Both the position numbers and the translations under genes were made by a program. This document shows, in pieces, positions 51,573 through 61,236 of a stretch of DNA of 64,000 nt; positions within the stretch are counted from its first letter, which is position 1, and every line of letters begins with the position of its first letter. Where the stretch lies: assembly GCA_001897155.1 (NCBI GenBank), contig MKSF01000009.1:1-64000 (forward strand), in the 5' to 3' direction. The stretch comes from Bacteroidetes bacterium 47-18. Its GTDB lineage: Bacteria; Bacteroidota; Bacteroidia; Chitinophagales; Chitinophagaceae. The notes below the pieces were generated by a model. It worked only from the letters and a program-made list of their open reading frames with translations. It was not told the DNA's origin and searched no databases.

Positions 51573-52952
51573 TTATTTTTCAATAGCCGCGATCGTCTGC
51601 TCCAGGTCACTGCTGTAGGCCTGCAGCCACCTTTCCAGCTGCGCCCTGTAATCTTCCTGTTCCAGGCGCTCATAGAAATCACCGTTTTCCATGATCCTTG
51701 CCAGCAGCGCATCCTGCGCCTGTATGGCAGCCAGCGCTTCCGCATAGGGCGTCTGTGTAAACGACACCATCTCGTACACGGAGTTATAATATTCCGGGAA
51801 CATCTTACCCAGCTCTTTTTCTATCTTTTTCCGTTCCAGGAATTTCGGGTCGGCCACCTTGTCCCTCATTTCAATGAAATTCTCCAGTGCCAGGTCGGCT
51901 ACCGCCTGCCCATTGGCCGGCCTTATCCTGTTGAACCGTTCAAATATCCGGCTCCAGTCTTCTTCACAGGTATCCATCAGTTGCGCCAGAATGGTACAAT
52001 CCTCAAACCCGGCATTCATGCCCTGCCCGTAAAAGGGTACAATAGCATGCGCCGCATCCCCTATCAGGCAGCTTTTATCCTGGAAAGCGTACTGGTCAAT
52101 ACGCGTGGTGATCAGGGAGCCCACAGGATTGCGCTTGTAATCTTCCAGCAGGGTCGGCATCAAAGCCACGGCATCGCCAAACTCTTCCTCAAAGAAGGCG
52201 CGGATCTTATCATCCGTATCCAGGCTTTCAAAAGACGGATCGCCTTCGAAAGGAAAGAACAATGTGCAGGTAAAGCTGCCATCAAAATTCGCCAGCGCGA
52301 TCATCATATACTGCCCTCTCGGCCAGATATGCAACGCATTTTTTTCCATCAGGAACGTATGGCCGGGACCCGCAGGAATAAACAGCTCCTTGTAGCCGCA
52401 GGATATATAGTGCCGGCTGCTGTTCACCCGGTCTATCAGCGTATAGGCCTGCCTCAAGGCGGAGTGGGCCCCGTCCGCGCCGAATAGCAGTTCCGCTGTT
52501 ATCTTTTCTGCCTGCCCGTCCCTGTCCTCCAGCGTTACCGTATTGGTCTGCAGGTTCACATCGGTACATTTATGCTCAAAGTGTATCTTTACCCCGTTTT
52601 TTTCCGCCAGGTCCATCAGCTTTTTATTCAGCTCTCCCCTGCTTACGGAATAGATGGCCTCCCCGTTCTTACCATATGCCTGGAATGCCGAAGAGCCGTC
52701 TTTCTGGTGGAGGAACCTGCCGGTCATAGGAATGGCGATCTGCTCGATATCTTCTTTCAGCCCCGCCAGCTCAATGGCTTTCCATCCCCTGTTGCTCATG
52801 GCCAGGTTGATGGATTTGCCCGCGGAAATGCTTTGCTTACGCATATCCGGGCGGCGTTCGTATATCTGCACCTCATATCCTCTCTTTGCCAATATAACGC
52901 TCCACAAGGATCCTACCAGTCCCGCCCCTAAAATTGTTACCGACTTTTTCAT
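51573..52952 (-). CDS. kmo: Kynurenine 3-monooxygenase
   Basis: FAD-dependent hydroxylase of 459 residues that converts L-kynurenine to 3-hydroxykynurenine in tryptophan degradation or de novo NAD synthesis. FAD-binding motifs are VTILGAGLVGSLWSVILAKRG and LFGADGAHSALRQ (DG motif), plus the GD motif CLIGDAAHAIVPFYGQGMNAGFED. The substrate-site signature SINLAMSNRGWKAIELAG matches KMO. A hydrophobic C-terminal anchor such as in eukaryotic KMO is absent. kynU, haao and other pathway genes are not in the window; only the TPR gene follows. Confidence 0.92.
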   Translation of the reverse strand: MKKSVTILGAGLVGSLWSVILAKRGYEVQIYERRPDMRKQSISAGKSINLAMSNRGWKAIELAGLKEDIEQIAIPMTGRFLHQKDGSSAFQAYGKNGEAIYSVSRGELNKKLMDLAEKNGVKIHFEHKCTDVNLQTNTVTLEDRDGQAEKITAELLFGADGAHSALRQAYTLIDRVNSSRHYISCGYKELFIPAGPGHTFLMEKNALHIWPRGQYMMIALANFDGSFTCTLFFPFEGDPSFESLDTDDKIRAFFEEEFGDAVALMPTLLEDYKRNPVGSLITTRIDQYAFQDKSCLIGDAAHAIVPFYGQGMNAGFEDCTILAQLMDTCEEDWSRIFERFNRIRPANGQAVADLALENFIEMRDKVADPKFLERKKIEKELGKMFPEYYNSVYEMVSFTQTPYAEALAAIQAQDALLARIMENGDFYERLEQEDYRAQLERWLQAYSSDLEQTIAAIEK

Positions 52953-53086
52953 AAATACCTGAATGCGTGCTTTTATTGTTTTTTTAATGCCTGCAAGTTA
53001 AAAAAACGGATTTAATTCCTGTGAATTAAGGGTATAAAAATAATTTGGTTTAAATTTACCCCCATATTTTAAACATTTCTCGAGGT

Positions 53087-54715
53087 ATGAATTTAGAATT
53101 CAATAAAAATGAAGATGCTATGAAAATGGCATTGAGCCAGTGGAAACAGCGCAGGAACAAAATAGAAGAAGGCGGCGGTAAAAAGGCTTTGGAAAAGGCT
53201 AAGGCGAAAAATAAATTATCTCCCCGGGAACGCATCCAGTATTTAACAGATAAGGACAGTGATTTTACAGAGATCGGCACTTTTGCCGGTTATGATATGT
53301 ATAAGGAAGAAGGCGGCTGCCCGGCGGGCGGTACCGTAGCCGGTATCGGTTATATCTCCGGGCGCCAGTGTATGATAGTAGCCAATGATTATACGGTAAA
53401 GGCAGGCGCCTGGTTCCCCATTACCGGGAAGAAGAACCTGCGCTTACAGGAAATAGCGATGGAGAATCACCTCCCGGTGGTCTATATCGTGGACAGCGCC
53501 GGCGTGTATCTCCCTATGCAGGATGAGATCTTCCCCGACAAAGAGCATTTCGGGCGTATCTTCCGCAATAATGCCCGCATGAGCGCGATGGGCATCACCC
53601 AGATAGCCGCAGTTATGGGTCCCTGCGTGGCCGGCGGCGCTTACCTGCCCATTATGAGCGACGAGACACTGATGGTAGAAGAGAACGCCTCCATATTCCT
53701 GGCAGGCCCCTACCTGGTAAAGGCCGCGATCGGTGAAGACATAGATGCGGAATCACTGGGCGGCGCCAAAATGCACAACGAGATCAGCGGCATAGCAGAT
53801 TATAAATTCAAGACGGAACAGGAATGCCTGGACCAGGTAAAGCGTATCATCGGCAAGCTGGGCGATACGCCCCGCGCAGGGTTTGACCGCATTGCCTCCA
53901 AAGCGCCGAAGACCGATCCAGGCCAGATATACGGCTATGTGTCTGTGGACAATACCAAACCGTATGATGTAACGGATGTGATCAATTGCATCGTGGATGA
54001 AGACAGCTTTGACCAGTTCAAGCAGGAGTACGGCAAGACCATCGTCTGCGGCTATGCCCGTATAGACGGATGGGCGGTAGGTATCGTAGCCAATCAGCGC
54101 CTGATCGTCAAAAGCGGCAAGAAGGAGATGCAGCTGGGCGGTGTGATCTATAATGACAGCGCGGATAAGGCAGCACGTTTTATACAGAATTGTAACCAGA
54201 AGAAGATCCCCCTGCTGTTTTTACAGGATGTGACAGGCTTTATGGTGGGTAGCCGCAGCGAGCAAAGCGGCATCATTAAAGACGGCGCCAAGCTGGTGAA
54301 TGCCGTTGCCAATTCGGTGGTTCCCAAGATCACGATCGTGGTGGGCAATTCTTACGGTGCGGGCAATTATGCCATGTGCGGCAAGGCCTATGATCCCCGT
54401 TTCATTTACGCGTGGCCGAATGCTAAAATAGCCGTAATGGGCGGTGAGCAGGCTGCCAAAACCCTGCTCCAGATCCAGGTGGCTTCTGCCAAATCCAAGG
54501 GCGAAACCATAGATGCAGACAAGGAAAAAGAGCTGCTGGATAAGATCACAGCCCGTTATAATGAGCAGACAAGCTCGTATTATGCCGCGGCCAGGTTATG
54601 GGTAGATGATATCATTGATCCTTCCCTGACCCGCAAGTATGTAAGCGAAGCCATCAAAGCCGCCGACAACGCACCTATTAAGGAAGAATGGAAATCGGGC
54701 GTATTCCAGGTATAA
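53087..54715 (+). CDS. Acyl-CoA carboxylase beta (carboxyltransferase) subunit
   Basis: 542-residue carboxyltransferase of the propionyl-CoA/methylcrotonyl-CoA type. It transfers CO2 from carboxybiotin to an acyl-CoA and needs an alpha subunit encoded elsewhere. The crotonase-like halves show LSPRERIQYLTDKDSDFTEIG, VDSAGVYLPMQDEIFPD, MGPCVAGGAYLPIMSDE, then FLQDVTGFMVGSRSEQSGII and VVGNSYGAGNYAMCGKAYDP. The C-terminus YYAAARLWVDDIIDPSLTRKY recalls methylcrotonyl-CoA carboxylase. Substrate is undecided. A strong hairpin terminator follows. Confidence 0.9.
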   Translation: MNLEFNKNEDAMKMALSQWKQRRNKIEEGGGKKALEKAKAKNKLSPRERIQYLTDKDSDFTEIGTFAGYDMYKEEGGCPAGGTVAGIGYISGRQCMIVANDYTVKAGAWFPITGKKNLRLQEIAMENHLPVVYIVDSAGVYLPMQDEIFPDKEHFGRIFRNNARMSAMGITQIAAVMGPCVAGGAYLPIMSDETLMVEENASIFLAGPYLVKAAIGEDIDAESLGGAKMHNEISGIADYKFKTEQECLDQVKRIIGKLGDTPRAGFDRIASKAPKTDPGQIYGYVSVDNTKPYDVTDVINCIVDEDSFDQFKQEYGKTIVCGYARIDGWAVGIVANQRLIVKSGKKEMQLGGVIYNDSADKAARFIQNCNQKKIPLLFLQDVTGFMVGSRSEQSGIIKDGAKLVNAVANSVVPKITIVVGNSYGAGNYAMCGKAYDPRFIYAWPNAKIAVMGGEQAAKTLLQIQVASAKSKGETIDADKEKELLDKITARYNEQTSSYYAAARLWVDDIIDPSLTRKYVSEAIKAADNAPIKEEWKSGVFQV

Positions 54716-54746
54716 GCCTGCACGTCCGGATATAAAATAAAACTAT

Positions 54747-54779
54747 AAAGCAGTATTCCCGGGTAATACTGCTTTTTTA
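54747..54779 (+). terminator. Terminator of the carboxylase gene, abutting the next start codon
   Basis: AAAGCAGTATT pairs with AATACTGCTTT around CCCGGGT and continues into TTTTTT. The last T is directly followed by the ATG of the UbiA-like gene. Confidence 0.85.
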
Positions 54780-55642
54780 TGAATAAGCTACTGACATATC
54801 TCGGTTTTAGCAGCCTGTGGGCTGCTCTCTGCGCCTACAGCCTGGTATTGCTGACCATCATTGTAGGACAGGGCTACCGCATATCCTATTTTCACCCGCT
54901 GCTGATGTTCGTTTTCGGGAGCACCCTGCTGGTCTATAACGCGCACAATTATTTTAAGGTCCGCAAACGCATCAGCACACAGCGTAACGCGTGGAACCTG
55001 TCCCATACCTTCAATATTATCTGCTGGGGAGCGGTGGGCTTTATACTGGCATCCGTATTCGTGTTCCACCTGCACCGTAACGGGATCTCGCTGCTGATCA
55101 TCCTGACCGTACTCACGCTCTCCTATTCCTACCCGCTGCTGCGCTTTAACCGGAGCAGGGTCGCTCTGAAGAGCATGGGGATATTAAAGCCTTTCCTGCT
55201 GTCGCTCGTATGGGTAGCGGTGACATTCCTGCTACCGATAGTGGAGCTGGCCATCCCGCTCAGCCCCGAACTGGTGCTCAGGGGAGCAATACGATGGATT
55301 TTTATCCTTATCCTGTGCATCCTGTTTGATATCAAGGATATACAGGTGGACAGTGAGAAAGGCATCAAGACCTTTCCCATCCTGCTGGGTACCCGTCTGC
55401 TGGATTTTCTTCACCGCGTCATCAACGGTGTGATCCTTTTGCTGGGTGCGGCATTCTTCTATTTTGGCATGCATCTCTTTTATGTGGTGCAGATCCTGGC
55501 ATTCCTGCTGCTGAAGATCATGCTCCGGCGCATCCGGCCCAATAAAAGCGAGCTGTTTTACGTGATCAATGTGGACGGTATGATGCTGCTGTACAGTATT
55601 CTGCTGATCATCTGTACCGTCCTTACCACCTGGCTGCATTGA
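54779..55642 (+). CDS. UbiA-like polytopic membrane protein
   Basis: 287 residues with about eight hydrophobic segments. The second Asp-rich motif of UbiA prenyltransferases is recognisable as CILFDIKDIQVDSEKGIKTFPILLG. The first motif (NDxxDxxxD) is replaced by YNAHNYFKVRKR in the expected loop, so Mg-diphosphate binding there is doubtful. It could be a divergent prenyltransferase or a non-catalytic relative. The ATG lies directly after the T-tract of the preceding terminator. The next Met is at residue 43, so expression must come by read-through or from an internal start. Confidence 0.75.
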   Translation: MNKLLTYLGFSSLWAALCAYSLVLLTIIVGQGYRISYFHPLLMFVFGSTLLVYNAHNYFKVRKRISTQRNAWNLSHTFNIICWGAVGFILASVFVFHLHRNGISLLIILTVLTLSYSYPLLRFNRSRVALKSMGILKPFLLSLVWVAVTFLLPIVELAIPLSPELVLRGAIRWIFILILCILFDIKDIQVDSEKGIKTFPILLGTRLLDFLHRVINGVILLLGAAFFYFGMHLFYVVQILAFLLLKIMLRRIRPNKSELFYVINVDGMMLLYSILLIICTVLTTWLH

Positions 55643-55679
55643 ATATAGTTTTCCCTGAAAGCCGTGCCCGGCGTCAGGC

Positions 55680-57800
55680 TTACCTTTTCTTTTTCTTCCC
55701 GGCACCAGCTTTGGGCTGCTTATCTGTTTTAGCAGTCCTGTCATTGCCGGTTGCGGCCTTTTCCGCCGGTACCGCTCTTTTTGTTTTTTTAGGTGCGTCA
55801 CGTTCCTTGGGCAGATGCTGTCCCATGGTCACAAGATCAAAATCTATGGTCCTGCGTTCCAGGTCGGTAGCTACTATCTGCACTTTTACAGCATCCCCTA
55901 TCCTGAACTTCACGCCCGTATTCAGCCCAAGCAGAGCATAGTCATGCTCTATAAATTCAAACTGGTCAATGTCCACAAGATCTGCAATGCTTACCAGCCC
56001 TTCACACTTATGCGCTACGGTCTCCGCCCAGAACCCGAAACTGGACACGCCGCTGATCACCGCGTCAAAGGTTTCACCGATGAACTGCTGCATAAACTCC
56101 ACCTGCTTGTATTTGTTGGCCGACCGCTCCGCTTCCATCGCCTTTCTTTCCCGCTCGCTGCAATGGCGTGCCTTGAGCTCCATTTTCTTATCCGGAACGA
56201 TCAGCTCGTCCAGGCATTGCTGCAGCACACGATGCACCATAATATCGGGATAGCGGCGTATAGGAGATGTGAAGTGACAATAGTCTTCAAATGAAAGGCC
56301 GTAGTGGCCTATATTTTCGGTCGTGTACATAGCCTTGGCCATGGTACGGATGCCCAGCTGCTCCAGCACATGCTGTTCCGGCTTGCCTTCCACGGCTTTC
56401 AGCAGCTCGTTAAAAGATTCGGCAATTTTTTCAGGGCTGTTGAGATTCAGCTTATAGCCGAAACGGGCGGCAAAGGCGGCAAATACGCCTAATTTGGTTT
56501 CATCGGGTACGTCATGCACACGGTACGGGAATGGTACCGGCTGCCCGTTTTCCCGCTGCTGACCGACGAATATCGCCACGTGCTTGTTGGCCAGCAACAT
56601 CAGCTCTTCTATCAGTTGGTGCGCTTCCTTGCTTTCCTTTACCTGTATGCCGACAGGGATGCCTTTTTCGTCCAGTATAAAGCGGACTTCCTGCGATGAG
56701 AAATTGATAGCTCCTTTTTTAAACCGCTGCCTGCGGAGGTGCTGGGTGATATCCCTCAGCTTTAAAATGATGTCTTTATGGTCGCCGTCCGCTCCTTCAA
56801 TGATCTCCTGCGCTTCCTCGTAGGTAAACCTGCGGTCGGAATGCGTGACCGTTCTTCCCAGCCAGACATCTTTTACAATGCCCTGGTGGTTCATCTGGAA
56901 AACTGCGGAAAAGGTGAATTTATCTTCATGCGGCCTGAGGGAACATAATTCGTTAGAGATGCGTTCCGGTAGCATAGGGTTGACCCTGTCCGGCAGGTAC
57001 ACGGAAGTAGCACGCTGGTAAGCCTCCTTATCCAGCTCCGATCCGGGCTGTACATAATGGCTTACATCGGCTATATGGACCCCGATCTCAAACAGGCCCT
57101 CACCCAGGTCGCGGTAAGAGATCGCATCATCAAAATCTTTTGCATCCACCGGGTCGATGGTAAAGGTGAGCGTATCTCTCATATCCCTGCGGAAGCTGAC
57201 CTCCTGCTCATCCAGCACCTGCGGCAGCGCCTCAGCTTCGCTGATGGCAGCTTCCGAAAACTGGAGCGGGAAACCGTTCTCTACCAGTATCTCCATCATA
57301 GCGATGGAGTTCAGGCGCTCCTGTGTGAGCACCTCTATCACTTCACCCACAGGGTTCTTACGCTTGCTGTCTCCTTTCCATTCCACTATTTTCACCACTA
57401 CCATATCACCGTTCTTCAGGCCCTTCACCTGTGCGGGCGGCAGGAAGATGTCGGTAGGCATCGCACGGTTGTTCGGGATCATAAACCCGAATTCACCCGC
57501 CAGTTGAATACGGCCTATAAAAGAGGTCTGGCTGCGTTTCACGATCTCCGAAATAAAGCCTTCGGGACGCCCTTTACCAGATACATAGGTCACTTTTACC
57601 TTTACTTCATCGCCGTTAAGGGCCGATTTCAGGTCTGCCTCCCTGACGATCACGTCCTGGGGCAATCCTTCAACGCTCACATAGCCCATACCGTTCCTGG
57701 CAAGATCCAGCTTACCGGTAAGCGTCATGCCTACCATCTGGTGCTGGGACGATTTTTTAGGCTTGGGTATATACGGAGCTTTCTTATTTTTCTTTTTCAT
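55680..57800 (-). CDS. rnr: Ribonuclease R
   Basis: 706-residue 3'-5' exoribonuclease of the RNB family from the start at 57800 (MKKKNKKAPYIPKPKK). Cold-shock domains occupy about residues 30-190 (FIGRIQLAGEFGFMIPNN). The RNB catalytic block is FTIDPVDAKDFDDAISY, followed by VSHYVQPGSELDKEAYQRATSVYLP, HFTSPIRRYPDIMVHR and a C-terminal S1 domain (FDAVISGVSSFGFWAE). The Lys/Arg-rich tail (KPKAGAGKKKKR) is usual for RNase R. It degrades structured RNA and helps in RNA quality control. The start lies 12 bp below the stop of the glycosyltransferase gene. Confidence 0.94.
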   Translation of the reverse strand: MKKKNKKAPYIPKPKKSSQHQMVGMTLTGKLDLARNGMGYVSVEGLPQDVIVREADLKSALNGDEVKVKVTYVSGKGRPEGFISEIVKRSQTSFIGRIQLAGEFGFMIPNNRAMPTDIFLPPAQVKGLKNGDMVVVKIVEWKGDSKRKNPVGEVIEVLTQERLNSIAMMEILVENGFPLQFSEAAISEAEALPQVLDEQEVSFRRDMRDTLTFTIDPVDAKDFDDAISYRDLGEGLFEIGVHIADVSHYVQPGSELDKEAYQRATSVYLPDRVNPMLPERISNELCSLRPHEDKFTFSAVFQMNHQGIVKDVWLGRTVTHSDRRFTYEEAQEIIEGADGDHKDIILKLRDITQHLRRQRFKKGAINFSSQEVRFILDEKGIPVGIQVKESKEAHQLIEELMLLANKHVAIFVGQQRENGQPVPFPYRVHDVPDETKLGVFAAFAARFGYKLNLNSPEKIAESFNELLKAVEGKPEQHVLEQLGIRTMAKAMYTTENIGHYGLSFEDYCHFTSPIRRYPDIMVHRVLQQCLDELIVPDKKMELKARHCSERERKAMEAERSANKYKQVEFMQQFIGETFDAVISGVSSFGFWAETVAHKCEGLVSIADLVDIDQFEFIEHDYALLGLNTGVKFRIGDAVKVQIVATDLERRTIDFDLVTMGQHLPKERDAPKKTKRAVPAEKAATGNDRTAKTDKQPKAGAGKKKKR

Positions 57801-57811
57801 AATTTGTTGTT

Positions 57812-58519
57812 TTATACGAATCCCCTCATTTTCCATACGCCCAGCACAGCTTCCTTTACAATGCCTTTCGACATTTTTGACACACCTTCCTGCCTGTCTA
57901 TAAACTCTATGGGGATCTCTTTGATTTTAAAGCCTTTTCTCCAGGTCCTGTATTTCATCTCTATCTGGAAAGCATAGCCTACAAAACGGACCTCATCCAG
58001 CGGTAAGGCTTGCAGCACCCTGCGGGTATAGCATACAAATCCGGCAGTGCAGTCTTTCACCGGCATCCAGGTGATCATACGGGTATAGAGGGAAGCGCCG
58101 TAGGAGATGAGTATCCTGTTGAACGGCCAGTTGACGACACTGCCGCCTTTGACATACCTGGAACCAACCGCCAGGTCTCCCTGGCCGGTAGCACAGACCT
58201 CGTACAAGCGGTCCAGGTCATCCGGGTTATGCGAAAAATCCGCATCCATCTCAAAGATATACTGGTAATTACGCTCCAAAGCCCATTTGAACCCGCAGAT
58301 ATAAGCCGTACCCAGGCCCTGCTTTCCCTCTCGCTGGGTTAAGAACAGACGGTCGGGAAATTCCCGCTGCAATTCCTTTACTTTCTGTGCCGTGCCGTCA
58401 GGAGAACCATCATCTATGATCTTAATATGGTAACCTCCTGACAAAGAGAACACTTTACGAATGATCTTTTCTATATTCTCTATTTCATTAAATGTCGGTA
58501 TGATAACTACTTTGTCCAA
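57812..58519 (-). CDS. Polyprenol-phosphate mannosyltransferase-like GT2 enzyme
   Basis: 235-residue family 2 glycosyltransferase. It shows VIIPTFNEIENIEKII, IKIIDDGSPDGTAQKVKEL, the metal-site DADFSHNPDDL (DxD) and VNWPFNRILISYGASLYTRM. These are blocks of dolichol-phosphate mannose synthase (DPM1-like), which transfers a hexose from a nucleotide sugar to a polyprenyl phosphate. No C-terminal membrane segments are present, so it is the soluble type. Immediate partner genes for protein or lipid glycosylation are not nearby. It is probably co-transcribed with rnr. Confidence 0.88.
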   Translation of the reverse strand: MDKVVIIPTFNEIENIEKIIRKVFSLSGGYHIKIIDDGSPDGTAQKVKELQREFPDRLFLTQREGKQGLGTAYICGFKWALERNYQYIFEMDADFSHNPDDLDRLYEVCATGQGDLAVGSRYVKGGSVVNWPFNRILISYGASLYTRMITWMPVKDCTAGFVCYTRRVLQALPLDEVRFVGYAFQIEMKYRTWRKGFKIKEIPIEFIDRQEGVSKMSKGIVKEAVLGVWKMRGFV

Positions 58520-58584
58520 GCGTATATAGTCTGTTTTTAGAATGTAATTTGCAATTTACTATAATATTGCTACAACTTTTATAT

Positions 58585-59358
58585 TTATTTTTTATTGAAA
58601 TACATCGCCTTAAGTATCTCGCTTAAACATTGCTTGGTGTGCAGGGTGAAGTCCGACTGCATGATCCAGTCATAATACTGCGGCTCTGCCCGAAGCACTT
58701 CCACCACTTTCTTTCCCTTGTGCTTACCGAAGTTGAAATAGTGCTCATTATCCTTGATGATAATTCTCCTGGCATAATCCACAATATCGCCGCTGCCGGT
58801 AAAATTATGCAGGGATTCCGCCGTATTACCGATATCCTCATATCTTTCCAGTTGCGCTTTCAGCACATCCACGGTCGCCCTGACATCGGCCAGCGCGCTG
58901 TGGGCATTTTCCAGCTCACGGTTACAGTAGAATTTGTATGCGGCGGCCAGGGTACGGGGCTCTTTCTTATAGAATACCTGCTGAACATCTATCAGCTTCC
59001 TTTTATTGAAATCTACGGTATGCCCTGCCCTCAGAAATTCTTCGGCCAGGACGGGAAGATCAAACTTATTGCTGTTGTAGCCGCCAAGGTCACAGTTTTT
59101 GATAAAAGCAGCTATTTCGTGGGCTACCTCCTTAAAGGTAGGCGCATCAGCCACATCTTCATTCGTGATCCCATGAATTTCCGAGCTTTCCCTGGAAATG
59201 GGCATCTCAGGATTGAGGCGCTTTTCATATTCTTCTACGGTGCCATCGGGCATCCACTTGACAATGGCAATCTCTACGATCCTGTCCTTAGCCTGGTCTA
59301 ATCCTGTTGTTTCCAAATCAAAAAATGCAATGGGACGCTGTAACTGAAGTGTATTCAT
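58585..59358 (-). CDS. DnaQ-like 3'-5' exonuclease
   Basis: 257 residues from the start at 59358 (MNTLQLQRPIAFFDLETTGL); the ATG at 59430 adds 24 unrelated residues. The DEDDh exonuclease motifs are FFDLETTGLD (Exo I), GYNSNKFDLPVL (Exo II) and ENAHSALADVRATVDVL (Exo III). A C-terminal domain of about 60 residues (YFNFGKHKGKKVVEVL, YYDWIMQSDF) is a DUF3820-type module seen in many Bacteroidota exonucleases. It could act in repair or RNA trimming; it is separate from the Pol III epsilon subunit by length. Confidence 0.86.
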   Translation of the reverse strand: MNTLQLQRPIAFFDLETTGLDQAKDRIVEIAIVKWMPDGTVEEYEKRLNPEMPISRESSEIHGITNEDVADAPTFKEVAHEIAAFIKNCDLGGYNSNKFDLPVLAEEFLRAGHTVDFNKRKLIDVQQVFYKKEPRTLAAAYKFYCNRELENAHSALADVRATVDVLKAQLERYEDIGNTAESLHNFTGSGDIVDYARRIIIKDNEHYFNFGKHKGKKVVEVLRAEPQYYDWIMQSDFTLHTKQCLSEILKAMYFNKK

Positions 59359-59560
59359 AAATGTACTGAGGTGTAAAATATTATTGAATCGTATTTCGCA
59401 GTGAAGATACTTTTGGTAAAAATAGAGCATTTCAGAGATTTAGCCACTTTATTTTTATAATAAAGAGCCTTTGGAACACAGCCGCCGCATTTTTTTACAA
59501 TGTAATGATGATCGGATGTATGCTGCTCCTGTACAGGCGGAACACAGGCACTTCCCGCCA

Positions 59561-60790
59561 TTATTCATCCACCCTCCAGTGGAACCCCTGCTGAAGCGCC
59601 GGAAGCTGCTTATAGCCGTCACGGATCACATCCATCCGTAAACTGTCACCCTGCCATATGCCGGTTATAGTGTACCGCAGGCTATCCTTCGTTTCAAAGA
59701 ACAACTCAGAGCGAGCTCCTGAAGGGTCTTCCATATAAAGCCCGCCACCAGCACCGTAAGAGAACGGGTAATCCTGCATGATATCCTGGTCGTCCTGTAC
59801 AATCAGGTATTGTTTCCGATGCACAAAGATGCGCTTCCACGCCAGCTCATCCTTCCCGAAGGTGTCCCCGTTCATAATGATACGCTCCGGTGAATAAGCG
59901 CCATGATAAGGCGGCCTTGGAGTCCTGTCATCGTTATAGTTACCGGAAATGACATAAGGGTACAGGGTACAGCCCAGCATCAACAGGATCACCGTATATT
60001 TCAATATGCCGTACCTGCGTGTGCTGCCCGCATTGTTCCTGATACCGGGCAGCGGCGGTACGGCAGCACCTGCCAGGAAGCGTATAATACTTTTAAGATA
60101 CGGGAACAGCAGTATACCGGCCAGCAGCAGGAGATAGAGCGACAGTATCTTTACAGAGATATCATAGCAGAAATTCACCGCGGCTACCTGTACCAGTATC
60201 ACAAAGGCAGCAATAGCTCCCGACACGAAAGTACGCCGCCACAATAATAGCATACCCGCCAGGCATTCCAGCGCGCCTGTAAACAAGGAAAAGCCATAAG
60301 ATATGCCATTCACGCTCCAGTACAGCAGCTCTTTGGGCAACATACCGAACGGCGTATATAATATATTAGGTTCCGGCTGGAAAAACTGGTATTTGAAGAC
60401 CTTATTCAACCCGTATTGCAGGAGCTTAAAAGCCAGCAGGTACCTTACAAACACTGTAAAAAGAGCGATCCCCCTGGCTGAAAGCTCCTTCTTTTTAAGA
60501 CCAATGGTATAAACAAGGCTCCCTGCGACTGATAATAAAGCGATATTCAGCATATACAGGTACAGCCCGGTACTGTCTGACTGGACGTGCATCCAATGTC
60601 CGGACGGCCTGAAGCCATAAAGATAGCCGGACAGTATGGTATTGCCTTTTGAAATGACGGCCATCAGCATATAGGCTTCCTGCCTGAATAAGGCAGTATC
60701 AAGCATAAACGGTACAGACAACCCCACTACCGTCATCATGATGCTTCTTGCCAGGATGAGGCGTAAGGTATTATTGAGATATTTTCGCAC
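59561..60790 (-). CDS. Multi-pass membrane protein with extracytoplasmic tail
   Basis: 409 residues. About eight hydrophobic segments lie in the first 270 residues (MMTVVGLSVPFMLDTALF, LSVAGSLVYTIGL, SLFTGALECLAGMLLLW, ILSLYLLLLAGILLFPYL, YTVILLMLGCTLYPYVI). A soluble C-terminal region follows (ERIIMNGDTFGKDELAWKRI). The ALECLAGMLLLWRR portion resembles DoxX-type proteins. I cannot assign a function. It diverges from the small exported protein gene at 60850. Confidence 0.6.
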   Translation of the reverse strand: MRKYLNNTLRLILARSIMMTVVGLSVPFMLDTALFRQEAYMLMAVISKGNTILSGYLYGFRPSGHWMHVQSDSTGLYLYMLNIALLSVAGSLVYTIGLKKKELSARGIALFTVFVRYLLAFKLLQYGLNKVFKYQFFQPEPNILYTPFGMLPKELLYWSVNGISYGFSLFTGALECLAGMLLLWRRTFVSGAIAAFVILVQVAAVNFCYDISVKILSLYLLLLAGILLFPYLKSIIRFLAGAAVPPLPGIRNNAGSTRRYGILKYTVILLMLGCTLYPYVISGNYNDDRTPRPPYHGAYSPERIIMNGDTFGKDELAWKRIFVHRKQYLIVQDDQDIMQDYPFSYGAGGGLYMEDPSGARSELFFETKDSLRYTITGIWQGDSLRMDVIRDGYKQLPALQQGFHWRVDE

Positions 60791-60849
60791 TTCTGATATT
60801 TTAAAATGTCTTTTGCAATTTATTGATTATATTCGTAAAAATAATTGCA

Positions 60850-61161
60850 ATGAAAACAACCTGTTTCGCGCTGGCTTTCCTGATAGGAGGAATCGTAACA
60901 GCCGGTGCCCAGACACCTAAAATATTTCATTACAGCCACAGCGGCTCACCACAATCACTCAAGACCTCCAACGGGCAGAATTTCGGCATTGTGCACCCCC
61001 ATAATATAGAGATAAAAAAATTGGATACCATCCAGCCGGTGAACAATACAACACCCAAACCTACGTTCAGCAATGCCCGGTCGGCAGATTCCGTCAATAA
61101 AAAGAATCCGCCGGTTAAGCCCAAGACGCCTACCAAACCTGATACACCTAAGAAAAAGTAA
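60850..61161 (+). CDS. Small exported Pro/Lys-rich protein
   Basis: 103 residues from the start at 60850 (MKTTCFALAFLIGGIVTAGAQ), a Sec signal with an AxA-like cleavage site; an ATG at 60823 only adds nine residues before it. The mature 80 residues are hydrophilic and disordered in appearance, ending in KPKTPTKPDTPKKK. No family is recognised. It is followed by more than 1.1 kb of noncoding hairpin repeats. Confidence 0.6.
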   Translation: MKTTCFALAFLIGGIVTAGAQTPKIFHYSHSGSPQSLKTSNGQNFGIVHPHNIEIKKLDTIQPVNNTTPKPTFSNARSADSVNKKNPPVKPKTPTKPDTPKKK

Positions 61162-61236
61162 ATAACAGAAAGAATGGTAGATTTATCATAATGGCCATAC
61201 CTATCCTTTTCACTATATAACGGTTATCTATAATGT

